Below the pieces are notes generated by a model. It ran no database searches and was not told where the DNA came from. It saw only the letters and a program-made list of their open reading frames with translations. The position numbers and the translations under genes are program-made. From the NCBI GenBank assembly GCA_001931905.2, contig MSJI02000096.1:24570-88569 (forward strand): a DNA stretch of 64,000 bases. The letters run 5' to 3'. This document shows positions 1 through 11,819 of this stretch, one piece after another (the first letter of the stretch is position 1; every line of letters begins with the position of its first letter). The DNA comes from Cladosporium sp. IMV 00045. Taxonomy: Eukaryota > Ascomycota > Dothideomycetes > Cladosporiales > Cladosporiaceae.

Positions 1-1764
1 TTGCCAGATCGAAAGCCAAGAGAGGCAATCATGGAAGGTTGCTTTGACGACCCGAACCACGTGATGAGTCTGAAAATGCAACGCACCTTCCTCGCCAGCT
101 ATTGGGCCCACGTACATCAACAAATGCCCATTCTCCATCGACCGACATTCAACCCAGAGACGTGTCCCGATCTACTGCTGATCGCAATGATGTGTCTTGG
201 AGCAAGCTGCCTGGAACGATTGTATCAGGTCGAGCTGACGCAAAGATGCGCCGAGTTGTCTTCCTTCCTTGCCTACCATGTAAGGTGGGAAATCTTCAAG
301 GATGTCGAGTTCAGACCCACGGCAAAGCTCTGGACCTTCCAAACCATGCTGCTCTTAGAGATGTTTGAGAAGATGTACAGCACGCGTAATTTACACGAGC
401 GTGCGCACATACACCACGCAACGACACTTATTGTAATGAGGAGAGGTTCTTCCTTGATCGGTAGAAGTGCCATCGAGTCACCTGGTCACTCCAACGATCC
501 GACGAGGACACCACCCGGTCCGGACGGCAGCATCAACACCAGCGGTGTCAACACGCCGGACGCAACTTGGAACAGATGGATCACCGCCGAAGCCACGAGA
601 CGAGCAGCCTTCGCTGCTTTCGTCATCGACTCGACGCACGCAACACTCTTTGGCCATTCGGCCGTCATGGCACCTCACGACATCAAACTGCCCCTGCCCT
701 GCGACGAGGCATTGTGGGCAGCAACAAGCGGCAACGAAGTCCAACGAGTCGAAGCAAGTCTCGCAGCCAACGGCTTCAAACCCATGCCCTTCCTCGAAGG
801 CCTCCGCCGCACCCTAAACGGGCACAAAGTTCGCACCAACACCTTCGGCCGCGTGATTCTCATGGCAGGCCTGCTCAACGTCAGCTGGCACATGAGCCAA
901 CGCGACCTGCAAATCACCTCTCTCGGAGTCAACAACGCCCTAGGAAACTCGATGAAGTGGCGCTCGCCCCTGACACGAGCCTTCGACTACTGGCGCCGCG
1001 ACTTCGACGACAGCCTGTCCAAAAACGACCACTGGCTACAACTCTGCAATCCTAGCACATCCGACCGCCGCTCCGCCACGCCCACCTGCACCTCGCCAGA
1101 AACCCGCGACTCCGTCTTCGAATCCCGCACCTGCCTGCACTCCCTCGCCCACATGGCCATGCACGTCGACATGATCGACTGCACGATTTTCGCCGGCAGC
1201 GAGCGCGCGCTCGGCCGCGCCGTGACCGACAGCGACCGAGCCGTGGTGCAAAAACGCATGCGCGATGCCTGGGCCCCGAGCGCCCGCGCCCGCGACGCGG
1301 TATTCTACGCCCTCAGCTTCCTCTGCGAAGTCCTCGTGCCGGAAACGGAACAGCCCCAAAACCCCGCCCAACCTCAAGACCCAACCCGCCCCGCCCCATC
1401 ATTCACCTACAGCGCCCGCGCCGACTACCTCCTCAACCGGCCCTGGGTCCTCTACTTCGCGGCCCTCATCGTGTGGGCCTACGGCTACGCGCTCGACGGC
1501 CCTTTACTCCCCTCCAACACGCCTCCGCTCGCCACGCGCGACGACCAGGTGCTCGACATGCGCCGCTTTTTGGCGCGCGCGGGCGGCGTCAAGTCGCCTG
1601 ATGATTTGGAGGCTTTGCGAGATCGCAATTCGTGTTTGGGGCTGTTGATGCTGCTGAGGGCGTGTTTCAAGGAGCCTAGGTGGGAACTGCTGCATGACGC
1701 GAGCGAGATTTTGGGGAATTGTATTCAATTGTTGCAAGGGCCGGGGGAGGGGAAGAAGGTGTGA
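1..1764 (+). CDS. Fungal-specific transcription factor, 3' part (5' cut by window edge)
   Basis: The open frame runs from the first base to a TGA at 1762-1764 with no ATG forced at base 1, so the N-terminus and DNA-binding domain lie outside the window. The visible 587 residues look like the fungal transcription-factor middle homology region (Fungal_trans, PF04082): an early PILHRPTF segment followed by LLLIAMMCLGASCL, then helices with RRAAFAAFVIDS. This arrangement is common in C2H2-plus-Fungal_trans and Zn2Cys6 regulators; which of the two cannot be decided here. A Pro/Ser/Thr-rich loop at about residues 160-190 separates the halves. The target genes are unknown. The family call rests on motif pattern, not on a search. 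Confidence 0.8.
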   Translation: MPDRKPREAIMEGCFDDPNHVMSLKMQRTFLASYWAHVHQQMPILHRPTFNPETCPDLLLIAMMCLGASCLERLYQVELTQRCAELSSFLAYHVRWEIFKDVEFRPTAKLWTFQTMLLLEMFEKMYSTRNLHERAHIHHATTLIVMRRGSSLIGRSAIESPGHSNDPTRTPPGPDGSINTSGVNTPDATWNRWITAEATRRAAFAAFVIDSTHATLFGHSAVMAPHDIKLPLPCDEALWAATSGNEVQRVEASLAANGFKPMPFLEGLRRTLNGHKVRTNTFGRVILMAGLLNVSWHMSQRDLQITSLGVNNALGNSMKWRSPLTRAFDYWRRDFDDSLSKNDHWLQLCNPSTSDRRSATPTCTSPETRDSVFESRTCLHSLAHMAMHVDMIDCTIFAGSERALGRAVTDSDRAVVQKRMRDAWAPSARARDAVFYALSFLCEVLVPETEQPQNPAQPQDPTRPAPSFTYSARADYLLNRPWVLYFAALIVWAYGYALDGPLLPSNTPPLATRDDQVLDMRRFLARAGGVKSPDDLEALRDRNSCLGLLMLLRACFKEPRWELLHDASEILGNCIQLLQGPGEGKKV

Positions 1765-1818
1765 GGACTTGAGGGATGGGGGTGGGGGGGTGATGTTGTT
1801 CGTGTGTTGATCTCTGAA

Positions 1819-1878
1819 TGTGTGTGTGCGTGTGTGTATGTGTGTTTTTTTTGTGGGTGTGAGTGTGCGTGTATGTGT
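1819..1878. repeat. Imperfect GT microsatellite
   Basis: Alternating GT with occasional GC, GA and a short T run, lying just after the stop codon of the transcription factor gene, probably in its 3' UTR. Confidence 0.85.
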
Positions 1879-4800
1879 GATGTGCTAATGACGGGTCTCT
1901 CTCCTCTTCTCTCGTCAATCATTCTCATTCTTCAATTTCTTGTATCTTGTTTTGTTTGTCTTTGTCAAGGGATATGGTAGGAGGTGTAACACAAAAGGGA
2001 GCAAGAGGAACGGAATCGCCTCCTTACGTTGTTGGACATTATACCTGCGAGAGGCGGAGCGGCATGGCCGACGATTCCTCTCTTTCTTTTTCTCTATCAT
2101 TTCTCCACTTCTTGTTCTTATTCCTGTTCAAAAACCGCTTTGCATGGATGGCATGACGAGCCTGAATCTCTCAATGACATTCTGTCTCGTCCGGCGGTAC
2201 GAGTTGCGTTTCGGAGAAAGAGAGAAAAAGGGGCATGCGAAGTGAGGTTTAGCGAAGATATTCATTCACGGCTTACGAGCGTGTTTTGATGGCCTCCTCT
2301 ATTCTCAGTCTCAGAGAGCTGTGCTTTACGTGTTTTCTGTCTTTCTTTGGTGTTTCCTTCTTGTGCTACGGCAGCATATATGCACCCTGTTCTTTCTCGG
2401 TCCTCTAGCTCACCTTCGTTGTGGTCGCGTCAATTTTGACGCGCAGTGCTCTCCGGCTAAGCATGAGATAAGACATTGGAGAGGTTGCTTGTCTATACTT
2501 ACGTTTCGTCATGGTTCTCATCCTATCTTGTTGCGTCGAGTTTAGGTGTGCAGGCTCTCATGAGGCGAGGTGTTGGTTTGGAGAAATTTGAGTAGTCCGA
2601 GGTTGGAACGATGCTGCGCGTGAAGAGTGACGGTTGTATTGGCTTATGCGAGAGATCGAAGTGGTTCGGGGTTTTGAGGGGTTGATTGCGTTTGTTGATG
2701 ATAAGATTTTAGAGTGGTAGGATGCATTCGACTCGGATGAGGATGAGGATGAAGATGGAGAAGAAGGATGTGAGATCTTCCGTCACGTTGAAGGCCTGAG
2801 AATGGGGGGAATAGTCGATTGCCGGAATGCTTGCTCGGTTCGCTATGACTTAGGCTGTCAGAATGTCAGAATGTCAGTTTGTTGTTATGTATCACTTACT
2901 ACCAGTGATATGAGTGTTATCAGCACAGAGTAGTGTTCCTCTGGCCCTGCTCAGCCCATCATGGATGTGATTGCTTGACCGCTTCTCTTGAGAACATTAT
3001 ATGAGGTTGTGCTTCGGAGGCACGCCCGATCAATATTGGTCGGCAGCATGATGAATCACCTCGAGAATGGCACGGTATAGATGACTATGGCCCAAGAACC
3101 ATTCCAAATCCCAGCTCGAAGTGATGAGCTGTGATACCGTCCGGTGGCGTGCAAAGTCCACGGTAGAACAACGCCGTCTGTGCCAGAAGTGCTGTATAGT
3201 GAATGTAATTCAGTCCCATTCTGGGAAGTGCACGGTATTTGAGATGGTCAGACAGGTCGAAGCCATGGAGGTGGATCAATCGTACTTGAGACACCAGATA
3301 GCGGTGGGGACGCGTCGGTCCATCGTTCTGGGTATTTGTCGCTGTCAGCTCCGACGGACGATGTCGGGAGAGCCTTGTAGTCCTCTGGTTATGGATGGGT
3401 TGACTTTCGAAGTGCAGACGGGGAAGTCAACGAAACGTTGATGCAGAAAGAACGGATCAATGGCTGTTGAAGCCATCCATCGCCCTTGGCGGTGAGCTTG
3501 CTCTCGCGACTACAATGGGCAACGGTTTCCGGAGTGCAGTTGTGACATGTGCTGAGAAAGTCGGGAAACCATGAGCTCGGTGACTCGTGAGACGAATAGC
3601 TTTGTGTTGACCATGGTGCGGATGCGCATACCGGTCACCGTTGAAGTGGTCCCGACGGATGGCAAGGTGTGAGATGGTAAAGGTCCGACGCAGGGTGGGA
3701 ATCTTCAAACGTGCTTTCGACGCGATTGTGAGACCACCCTGAGCCACTTCCAAACATCAGGGGAGAACGCATGGGAGTTGTAGCTGTCCATGCAGTATCC
3801 CCATGGGATACGTGCATGGGATTCTAAGTTACTGAAGTGGCGGTGGAGGCAGGGGTTCCAGGTGTGGCCAGGCTTGGAGGGACAAGATAGGAATCTTGTC
3901 TCAGAAGCAGGGTCAGGTTGGTAGAGTCCAGCATTCATGGAAGGGGAATCTGTAGAAGTCCTGAGTAGAATATGTCGTAAGGGTCGAGTTTTGAGTTCCT
4001 TTGAGTGCTGCGAGGTGGTCGAAAGCCACATGTTTTGTCGATACCAGGGTAATGCTGTAGCTACTGCAGTGTTTTCGCCGTATGGAGTCAATAGCTGCAG
4101 CCACGCCGAACAAGAGTTCGCAGCCTCCGTCTTGCTTCGTTTCCCCTGCGGCAAGTGTTGTCGACCCGATAACCTCGTAGATGCGTATTGTGAGAATGCG
4201 ATGTCCAAAAAAGAGCAGAGATCTGCAATCGTCGATTTGATGTAGATCGATTGCATTGGGACGGTGCAAGTGCATATATATGCACCACGAAAGGTGTTCC
4301 TTTTCCCCTGGGGGTGCTGTACCAAAGATTTCTTAACGGTCGGGGTGAAGCCGTTTGGAAGACCGGCCACCTCACCGAGACATGTCTCTGGATTGTCGAT
4401 GGCAAAGTATGCGAAACACACAGCCGTTGCGCCTTGCAGTCGGGTCACGGTGGATGCGATTGTGCCATAAGATCGTCAAATGTTTCCTCCATTCTACAAA
4501 AGAGTATTAGCTCAGGAAGAGTAACTCTCATAGATCTGAACGTTATCACGCGACACGAAAGCTTGAGCTTGCGTTTGATGCGAATTGTGTTGCAGCAGGG
4601 AAGTCAGGAACTCAAGATGCCTCAACAAAATGCCATGTGGAGGATCGATCGCGTAGGAGCCGCTGACTTCCAGGAGAGTTCTGCGCGTCGAAAGGGTTTG
4701 CACTATTTGCTCTTGTTGCCGTCTCTTTCGAACCCTTTCTTGTAAGAGGGTCCAAGGCGTGCCGTACACTTCAAAGCTTAGGTGATTTTTTGGAAAGTCG

Positions 4801-6858
4801 TACCTGAGGAGCCGAATGCTGAAATACACCTAGTCGGGCCTGCTACTAGTGCTTACGGCATTCAGAAATAGCTGGCCTGACAGAGTCGCGTTGACATACT
4901 CTGGCCAGCAACCAGAGAGCAGGTCTCGGCTATTATTGCTGGTGGCTATGCCTGGAGAACCATCACCGGTGAAACGAGCAGGAGTCTTGCGCAGCATGCC
5001 ATTCGGATAGCTACATGACTCTTCCTGTTGCATCGCGATTACCCAGATAAGCAATACAAATCGCGCTTTTTAGTTGTGGCTGGCCTTCATTGGGCTTATC
5101 ACTAACGGCGTTATGGGCGGAAGCACGGGATGTTGTCAACAAGTGTACGAGTTCGAAGCGACAAACACGGTTGGGACGATGATGCCCCTCTATCCTTGAT
5201 CAGCGTTTCATCCCTGCGTAGTCCCGTCAAGCCCGTCAAGAACCCGTTTGGTAGGAGGCGTTCCAGGCGTCTGGGGAGAGTTTATGCGGCAGTCCGAAAG
5301 GCTGACGTTTCCTGGGTCCGTAATCCAGTACAGCTCCATCCAGCGAATTGGTATTATTGCAGGCCGGACCGGCCTCCCCCTCTGATGGTTGATAGGCTGG
5401 GAACCATGGCGAAGAGCTTGAATGATGCCAGTCGACGTCAAACCGACCTATTGGGTACAAACAAACAGGTGTGTTCGTCGTGCACCCGCATTCATATGAA
5501 CTGTAATAATGTAAGGAGGTCCGCAGTAGTGCGCGCCCACGGCGCGGACCAGCGGGAGCGCGAGTAGGCGCTAACGGCAATGCTAGAAAAGTGAATTTTG
5601 GGCTTCCTCCTTGTTTGTGGGCTGCTGCTGCGTTGTTGATCGATACCAGGAGAAGACGTTGGCTTGCCCCAGGGCCACACACGTTTCTTCACGGACAAAT
5701 GGTCAGATAGCCAGCGCGTTGCATGGTACGCCAGCCCCTTGGGCGTGCTGTGTGTCTCAGTGTTTTGCGCAGGGAACTGAATACAGTTCGCATTCTCTGA
5801 CAAGGAGGCTGCACTCTGCTAAATCTGCATAGACGCCACCTGCCTCAGAGGCGAGAAGAAGCTCTCGTGCAGGAAGTGTAAGGTGACGAGGCGCTCGACC
5901 GAAGACATCTGTGCACTCCTGATCCCTGATCGAGAGGAGAGCGAGGACGACGCTTCGACTCACTCACAACGACAGCAAGGCTCGATGATGGCAGCCATCG
6001 AGGATGATGCCAGGCTCCCGAACTCCCGCCAGTCAACGGAGACTAAAGGGTTCTAGTATAGCGAAGAGCTAGTACTGCAATGGTCCTTTCGACGCGGTTC
6101 GCGGCTTCGGCCCTGCGTTCGCCGCCATGCGGCAAGGTCATGGCGCCCGCCACCAAAGACGCCCACCCGTGCCACCCTTTCGTCGATATAGCTGTATAGT
6201 GGTAATATAGAGCAATAGCGATAGCGATGGCAATAGCGTATAGAGGCAGTCTTCTATATCAGAACCGAATATCGCTACGCGGCTGCAAGATGTCTGACCG
6301 GAGCTTTCGGACCGCATCTGGCCAGATTTTGGCACGGCCTATCAACGCATGCACCCACTTGCAAACGGCGCCGACTGTCTGTTTTCGCCCCATCTCTCGT
6401 GCTTTCACTTCGCAAGACATCGGGCCAACAGAGTGGAAGACTAGTGCCGGAGCGTGCTTCCTGGCTTTCTGGGGCTCCTGGATCCCTATCCCAGGCGCGT
6501 CCGCTCACCCACTGCAACCCATGCAACCTTCTGCTCTGTTGGGCGATCGTCGGCAGCTCCAGTCGACCCATCCTAGCGTGTCGACGGCGTGAGGTCCGGG
6601 TCATGGTCTGCTCGCTTCCCTTGGGTCCCTGTCGTGTCGTATGCAGGTCTCCGCGAACAAGGTACAAGCTCTCCCAACCCTGCCAGTGCCGGTAGGGTCG
6701 TCGAGAACATTACTTGATCCTACCCGTTTGCTGTCAGGCCTCGTTCGGTTTCTTTCTTCTCGTCTCAAACACATATACATTCCATCCACAACCACCATTC
6801 GTTCTTGATCGTTCAGCATCATTCAACAAGAACATATATCATCACGCCCAACCGCTTC

Positions 6859-6866
6859 TATAAAGG
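6859..6866 (+). promoter_or_regulatory. TATA box of the 6961 gene
   Basis: TATAAAGG about 95 bases before the ATG at 6961, followed by a C/T-rich leader of the kind often seen at well-expressed fungal genes. Confidence 0.5.
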
Positions 6867-6960
6867 ATTTACAAACATCTCGCCTTCCTCCCTCGGGCTT
6901 ATACTTCGAATACACTCGTCCTTCGCTTGTTTACAACAAGCACATTCATATCACATCAAC

Positions 6961-7642
6961 ATGTCTACTCCATCTCTTCGTCACCGTCCTTCCCGTCCGG
7001 CCTACCTCGACGGACTGTTCAGTCCTAAACAGTCAATGCAGGACTCTCGCCCACGGACACCAAGCTTGTCCAGAAGCGCCTACTCATCAACCGAAAGCAT
7101 CAACACCACCATGTGGGACAACATGACATACCAGCCAACATGCAACCAGACCCGCCCTCTCACGCCAGCCTGCGAAGAGGAAGCCGAGGGCAACTCCTCT
7201 GGAGACGACTCAAAATCAGTCCTTTCCCTTTCCCTCTCTCGCTCTCTCAAGCCTCGCCTTCGCCTTCGCAACTTCAGCTTGCACCGTCGCTCCGAGCCTC
7301 AACTTTCGCGCAGCAACTCCTCCAGACCAACAAGTGGTGATTCCTCCACTTCCAAGTCGCCCAAGTTCTTCCAAGGCAAGAGGTACTCCAACCCTACGAC
7401 CAAACCATTGCCTCCTCTTCCCGCCCAGGCGGTGCCGCCTCCTGTTCAAACACACGAGCTCAGCTGTCACCGCTGCTACTACTTCGCTGCAAGGAATTGC
7501 AAAGGCTGGACCATGGGTGGCTCGTCGAACGATGCTTGCGAATCATGCTTGGTAAGTTTCATAATCCAGCAATAACTCCTCCCGAAAGAATCAAAAGGCT
7601 AACAATTCCTCACAGCAAGCCGGTTTCTTTGGAGCTCCTTGA
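6961..7642 (+). CDS. Small Ser-rich protein with C-terminal five-Cys motif
   Basis: There are two exons, 6961-7551 and 7616-7642. The 64-base intron has a GTAAGT donor and a CACAG acceptor in phase 0. The product is 205 residues. Residues 1-165 are low complexity, rich in Ser, Arg and Pro, and probably disordered. The C-terminus carries CHRC, a Cys seven residues on, and then CESC before the end LQAGFFGAP. This spacing (C-x2-C-x7-C-x13-C-x2-C) looks like a zinc-binding or disulfide motif. Without the second exon the protein would lose its GFFGAP end. The ATG follows a TATA box and a pyrimidine-rich leader. I do not recognise a named family; a regulatory or stress-related role cannot be inferred from sequence alone. 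Confidence 0.75.
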
Positions 7643-9042
7643 GCCAATTTTGCTTTAAACACTGTCTTTTATTGTTTTCCTTGTGTTTATTTGAACTGCG
7701 ACTTAGCGTGGCGCTTTGGGCGGAGGTTATGACTGTCATGAAAAAAAAAGGGCCGAATGTGCCACACTTTTTGCACGACCTCGCTTCCGGCGTGGGCTTG
7801 GTCGCTGCGGGTTTCTTTTGTTGATGTATGACGGACTGAGGCAGGTTTTTGTCGCCTTTTGTCTTTATGAAGGCGATACCCAAAACGGTTTTCATGGTCG
7901 GTGGGAAAGGAAAATACGGCACTGCAGGACATTTTGAGCAATGTACCTGGCGAGAAATTGACCCAGCTGTTGAACGGCTTCGGGGTTTCTCGATTATGAT
8001 AGATAAACAAAACATACCGTTTTCTATCACCACCTCTTTTCACTTCATGTCATGTTTTGAGGTATCGCAATGTAATTGCACACATACAGAAGACTGTCAC
8101 ATCATACTATCACCAACCACAACTCAATCCACTTACAGACTTCAACAGTCTGCTCTACCTGCACCAATCTATCTTTGACAAAGTCGACGCACACTGACGT
8201 CCTTATCACAAGCCTCCCATCACTGATGCAGATGGGCAGGTTTTCGATTTCTTCGCCTTCGTGCGTCCTGCAAGACTCAGAAGAGAGACCCAAAAATCGA
8301 TCGGAAAGTGGAGCCCTGACGCAGGCACTCAGCCTGCGTGCGTCTTTCTAGGCGCAGCAAGCAAAGCAAAGACGCGCACAGCACAGCATCCAGCATGGCA
8401 CAGTCCAGCACAAGACATTGCCGGATCAGCCGCCGACGTAGCCAAAAAGCGATTCTTGCTTGCTTAGGAATTCAACCCGGCTCAGCCTTGAAGGCTTCTC
8501 CCGCGCGTGGGACTTCCGCGAACCCTGCGTGCAGCCGCAAGCGTTGCTCTTAATCCTTGAGATATATAAGTACACAACTATATATGCACACATGCCAGAT
8601 CCGATACGCTTGCAGGTTTTGCACTATGTTGCGCTTGCATGCCGCCACATATATATGTTTATAAGCTTCTTTAATACATACTACATTCCCACAGCAGTGG
8701 TAGCCTGTAGGCGAAGCTCCTCGGCTTTCCCTGTTGTTTTCCCTCGCTCCCCGGTTGCGCTGTTTGACCCAACTACTGCACTATTGTTACCAACTGCTGC
8801 ACGATCTGGTGGGTTTGCTGCGCATTAGCTGGTCGTCCCGATTCCCTGGACTGTTCACCATTACGGCTGAGTGAGCGCATGCTTTGGTGAAAGCGTAGTG
8901 TAGGGTCTAGGTTTGTGTCTGCCCGCCACGTTGGGTCAATGCAGGGCACGGGAAGGGTAGTCGGTTGGTTGGTACAGTTCAGTGGGTGTACGAGTTTCCG
9001 ATTTTATGGTGCTGTTATGGATCCACACTTGGGTTGGTCTGT
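7643..9042. other. Intergenic, nothing coding recognised
   Basis: Convergent 3' flanks of the Cys-motif gene and tip41. Short frames only; a few AT-rich blocks (about 8570-8670) and an A9 run at about 7741. No RNA gene seen. Confidence 0.6.
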
Positions 9043-9873
9043 TCAAGGCACCTGATATACCTCGGTGCGGTCCTCAATGGTGGGTATGAGAGGCGCGAGG
9101 GCGTTGGCATCGCGGAATACCTCGGCCACATTCTCACGCATGTTGCGAAGCTTCTCCTGCAGTACGTCGTATTTGCCTTCTTTTGCCGTGTACTGCCGGA
9201 TGACTTGCTTGCTGTCGTGCTCGATGTACACTCGCGTATCGCGCATGCGAACCACGACTCCGTCGAGCCGCAGGAAAAAGCGACTCAGAAGCAACAGGCG
9301 TTCGGGCATGACGCGGACCTTGATGCTCAGCAGTCCAATGCCGTTGTCCGCCAGCTCATCCTCGTACAAATCTACCGAGTCGAAGAACAGAATGGGATCT
9401 GGCCGGCTCAGAAGATCCGTCCGAATGGGATGCTTGCTCTGGTCTGTTGGCTGCCACTCCCCCTTCCCTTCGCCCGGACGCGTTGTACCCTTGTAATCCG
9501 TGCTATAGCTCCAGTCGAACGGCTTCACGACTTCCTTCACACCCTCGGTGTCGCGATCTTTCTTCCAGGCGTCCGCTACTGCAACTTGAAGCATGCCCTC
9601 TTCCGTCTTGCTAACTCGGTCCAGAGCATCTTCCGCGTTGAAGTCCAGCTTCCAACCGCTAGGGATGTGCTCGATTGCAACGAAGTTGTCGCCAAAGATC
9701 ATCTCAGGGATCGGTATGCCAATCCTGTTGGAGAGCTCGTCGATCGGGTCGGCTTTGAGGATGGGCTGCTTGCGCGTGCTGACTTTCCACTGGCCATTTT
9801 TGGTGGTGAACGACTGGATCCCAGCTTGAGGACCGGGAGCTACTGTCACCGGTGTTTGACCGTTTGCCGCCAT
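9043..9873 (-). CDS. tip41: TIP41-like protein, TOR/PP2A signalling
   Basis: A single-exon gene of 276 residues. Family blocks are IPIPEMIFGDNF (about residues 53-64) and DPILFFDSVDLYEDELADNG (about 160-179), both hallmarks of the TIP41/TIPRL family. The length fits well: S. pombe and human members are about 250-270 residues. In yeast, Tip41 binds the PP2A regulator Tap42 and works in TOR signalling as a modulator of PP2A-like phosphatases in the cytoplasm. The start is the first ATG of a frame whose N-terminus (MAANGQTPVTV) is short and variable, as usual for the family. No intron is needed. The long open frame on the opposite strand over the same bases is a shadow. Confidence 0.95.
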   Translation of the reverse strand: MAANGQTPVTVAPGPQAGIQSFTTKNGQWKVSTRKQPILKADPIDELSNRIGIPIPEMIFGDNFVAIEHIPSGWKLDFNAEDALDRVSKTEEGMLQVAVADAWKKDRDTEGVKEVVKPFDWSYSTDYKGTTRPGEGKGEWQPTDQSKHPIRTDLLSRPDPILFFDSVDLYEDELADNGIGLLSIKVRVMPERLLLLSRFFLRLDGVVVRMRDTRVYIEHDSKQVIRQYTAKEGKYDVLQEKLRNMRENVAEVFRDANALAPLIPTIEDRTEVYQVP

Positions 9874-11819
9874 TATCGTTGTCGACTTGGTGGGAAGTCA
9901 GCCTCGATTATGGGTTTGGTAGGCTGTGATCTCCAACTGCTAAGGTGGGAGAGCTTGGACTGAGTGACGCATGTTGAAGCCTGAAGTCTGAGATTGCCTG
10001 AGGCAGAAGACGAGGCAGACATCAAGGCAAAAACTAAGGCAGAAAGCTTGAAAAGACATCATCCGTCCAACATCACAATACCTCGAAGATCTCTTGTTCT
10101 GGACTTGTCTACCATATTGCACTGTGTGCACAAGAAACCATGCACCAACGCTGACGATGGAGACCCAACTGGACCTAAAGGGGCATCGCCGCACGCCGGA
10201 CTGGAAACCATCAACTGCCTCTGGTGATGCTCTGCGTTGTGCCCGTGCAGCTGGAAGTCGCTGAAGAAGTGGGTCGGCGTCACATCGTCATTTCGTAACG
10301 GTTGGCACTTCACCAAGAAGACTATGGGAGTGCTCGTGTCAAACGCTCCTACTAGGCTGCTGACGGTTATTCGCACTGCGGGCTAGAAATACAAGCAACG
10401 ATGTCTAGAATGCGGTCGATGGTCCCTATCTTTCACATGAAGGCTATAAACAGTCCTCCCACGCAGAAGAGTTCAACAGGACCGACCTTCCAAGAGCCAC
10501 ACCAAAGGTGCTTTACAAATTCAGAGTCTCCGTCTCTATCCGCCTGCGGTTATGTGGGCGACCGATCCCGACTTGCTCACTGTTGGCCTACGCGCTGATG
10601 GTTTATGCGACAGCGACCAGGATTAGAATCAGGATAACACTCAACTGTTGACGCTCGGATGCCCTATTCTCCAGTATGCGGAGTCGACAATTTGTCCTTG
10701 CGCAGAGAGCTGCCAACATTTCTTGGGCGAACAACTGCCGGTTGCAACCCTATTCCTACGGCCAGCGAAGGTCATAGCGGCTGCGACGGCCCAGACGGAT
10801 GGTCTCTATAATGTCAAAGCCCAACCGTGCTGACGGCGACGACAGCGGCCCGGATGTTTTGACAGCTCGTGCCGACCCATGCTTCGCAGCTTATGTTGTT
10901 AAGGTCTCCGTGGGTGTTTCGAAATTTGTTGTTTGGAGGCATGGTTTGAGCTGTATCGTTTATCGTATAACGGATTGAAAGGGCTCAGAGCAGTCACGTC
11001 TACGCCGGCGAGGGCCTGACCGAGGTGGGATATCAAGTATCCCTGTGCTGCTCACTTGCAGGGGGGTCCAAACGCTATCTACCCATGTCGCCGTTCGGTG
11101 CTGACGGTGCCTTTCTACGCCTGCCTCACCGCTGGCATTCGCAATAATTGCTTGAGGACGACTCGTTTTCCTTCGCGGTGATCGCGCCTGTTGACGACAA
11201 ACCGTGCGTGTTGCAATGCAACCGGGTGCTAAGAGCACCGCCAATTTGGCGATACTTGTTAACCCGGCTACTGGTTTTACGGTCCGCTGGAATGTTGGAG
11301 CTCACGGATTTCTCCTGCCCTAATATACTATACTTCCGGACTACTGCACTGGCATGCAAACGCTCGTTGGGCCAAATGATCAGCAATTGCCATGCCACGC
11401 GTCTGTTACAATTAAGTCCATTCGACAACAAGACCAGGCGCTTGGGTTATGCAGATGCCATCTGGTCATTACCGCTCACCCTACGCTCGTACCATCGTCG
11501 ATCAACAACAGTGCCACTTTCGAGCGGGATCTACAGTGTGACAGAATAGCATCTTGGGCAAGCGAGATCCCCTTCATCTCGGTGTCAGCCGTATCAAGAC
11601 AGAGCAGAGATTTACAGAGGTCGAGCTTTAAGATCTTGCAACAATGTTCACCGCAACGCCTGTGCATTGAGAAGCCTCGACAAGAAGCTCTACGGGGAGA
11701 TGTCTCCGTAGTAAGACCAAACTTCTGGAATACTCTGCGTTCACAACTGTTGTGCTATGATACTGGCGCAAACATCATTGAGTAGAAGGCTCTAGTTTCG
11801 GCAACTTGGGCTACCATTA
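9874..11819. other. Intergenic, 1.9 kb, nothing coding recognised
   Basis: Contains the tip41 promoter at its left end and the 3' flank of the MFS gene at its right. Only short frames without domains. A hairpin (CTACGG ... CCGTAG) lies at about 11690-11711. Confidence 0.55.

Larger units (their letters stand above)
1765..6960. other. Gene-poor stretch of 5.2 kb
   Basis: No coding region could be supported. The start holds a GT microsatellite (1819-1878), and there is a purine run of GAT/GAG codon-like repeats at about 2737-2768 and short ATAGCG repeats at about 6211-6237. The longest open frame (3705-4448, minus) shows no domain or biased composition. The last 230 bases are pyrimidine-rich and contain a TATA box, forming the promoter and leader of the gene at 6961. 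Confidence 0.6.

Noticed and set aside
3705..4448. 247-codon minus-strand open frame in the gene-poor region
   Set aside because: No domain, no signal peptide, no coding-like composition, and overlapping open frames on the other strand.
8965..9963. 332-codon plus-strand frame
   Set aside because: Antisense shadow of tip41, whose family blocks are clear on the minus strand.
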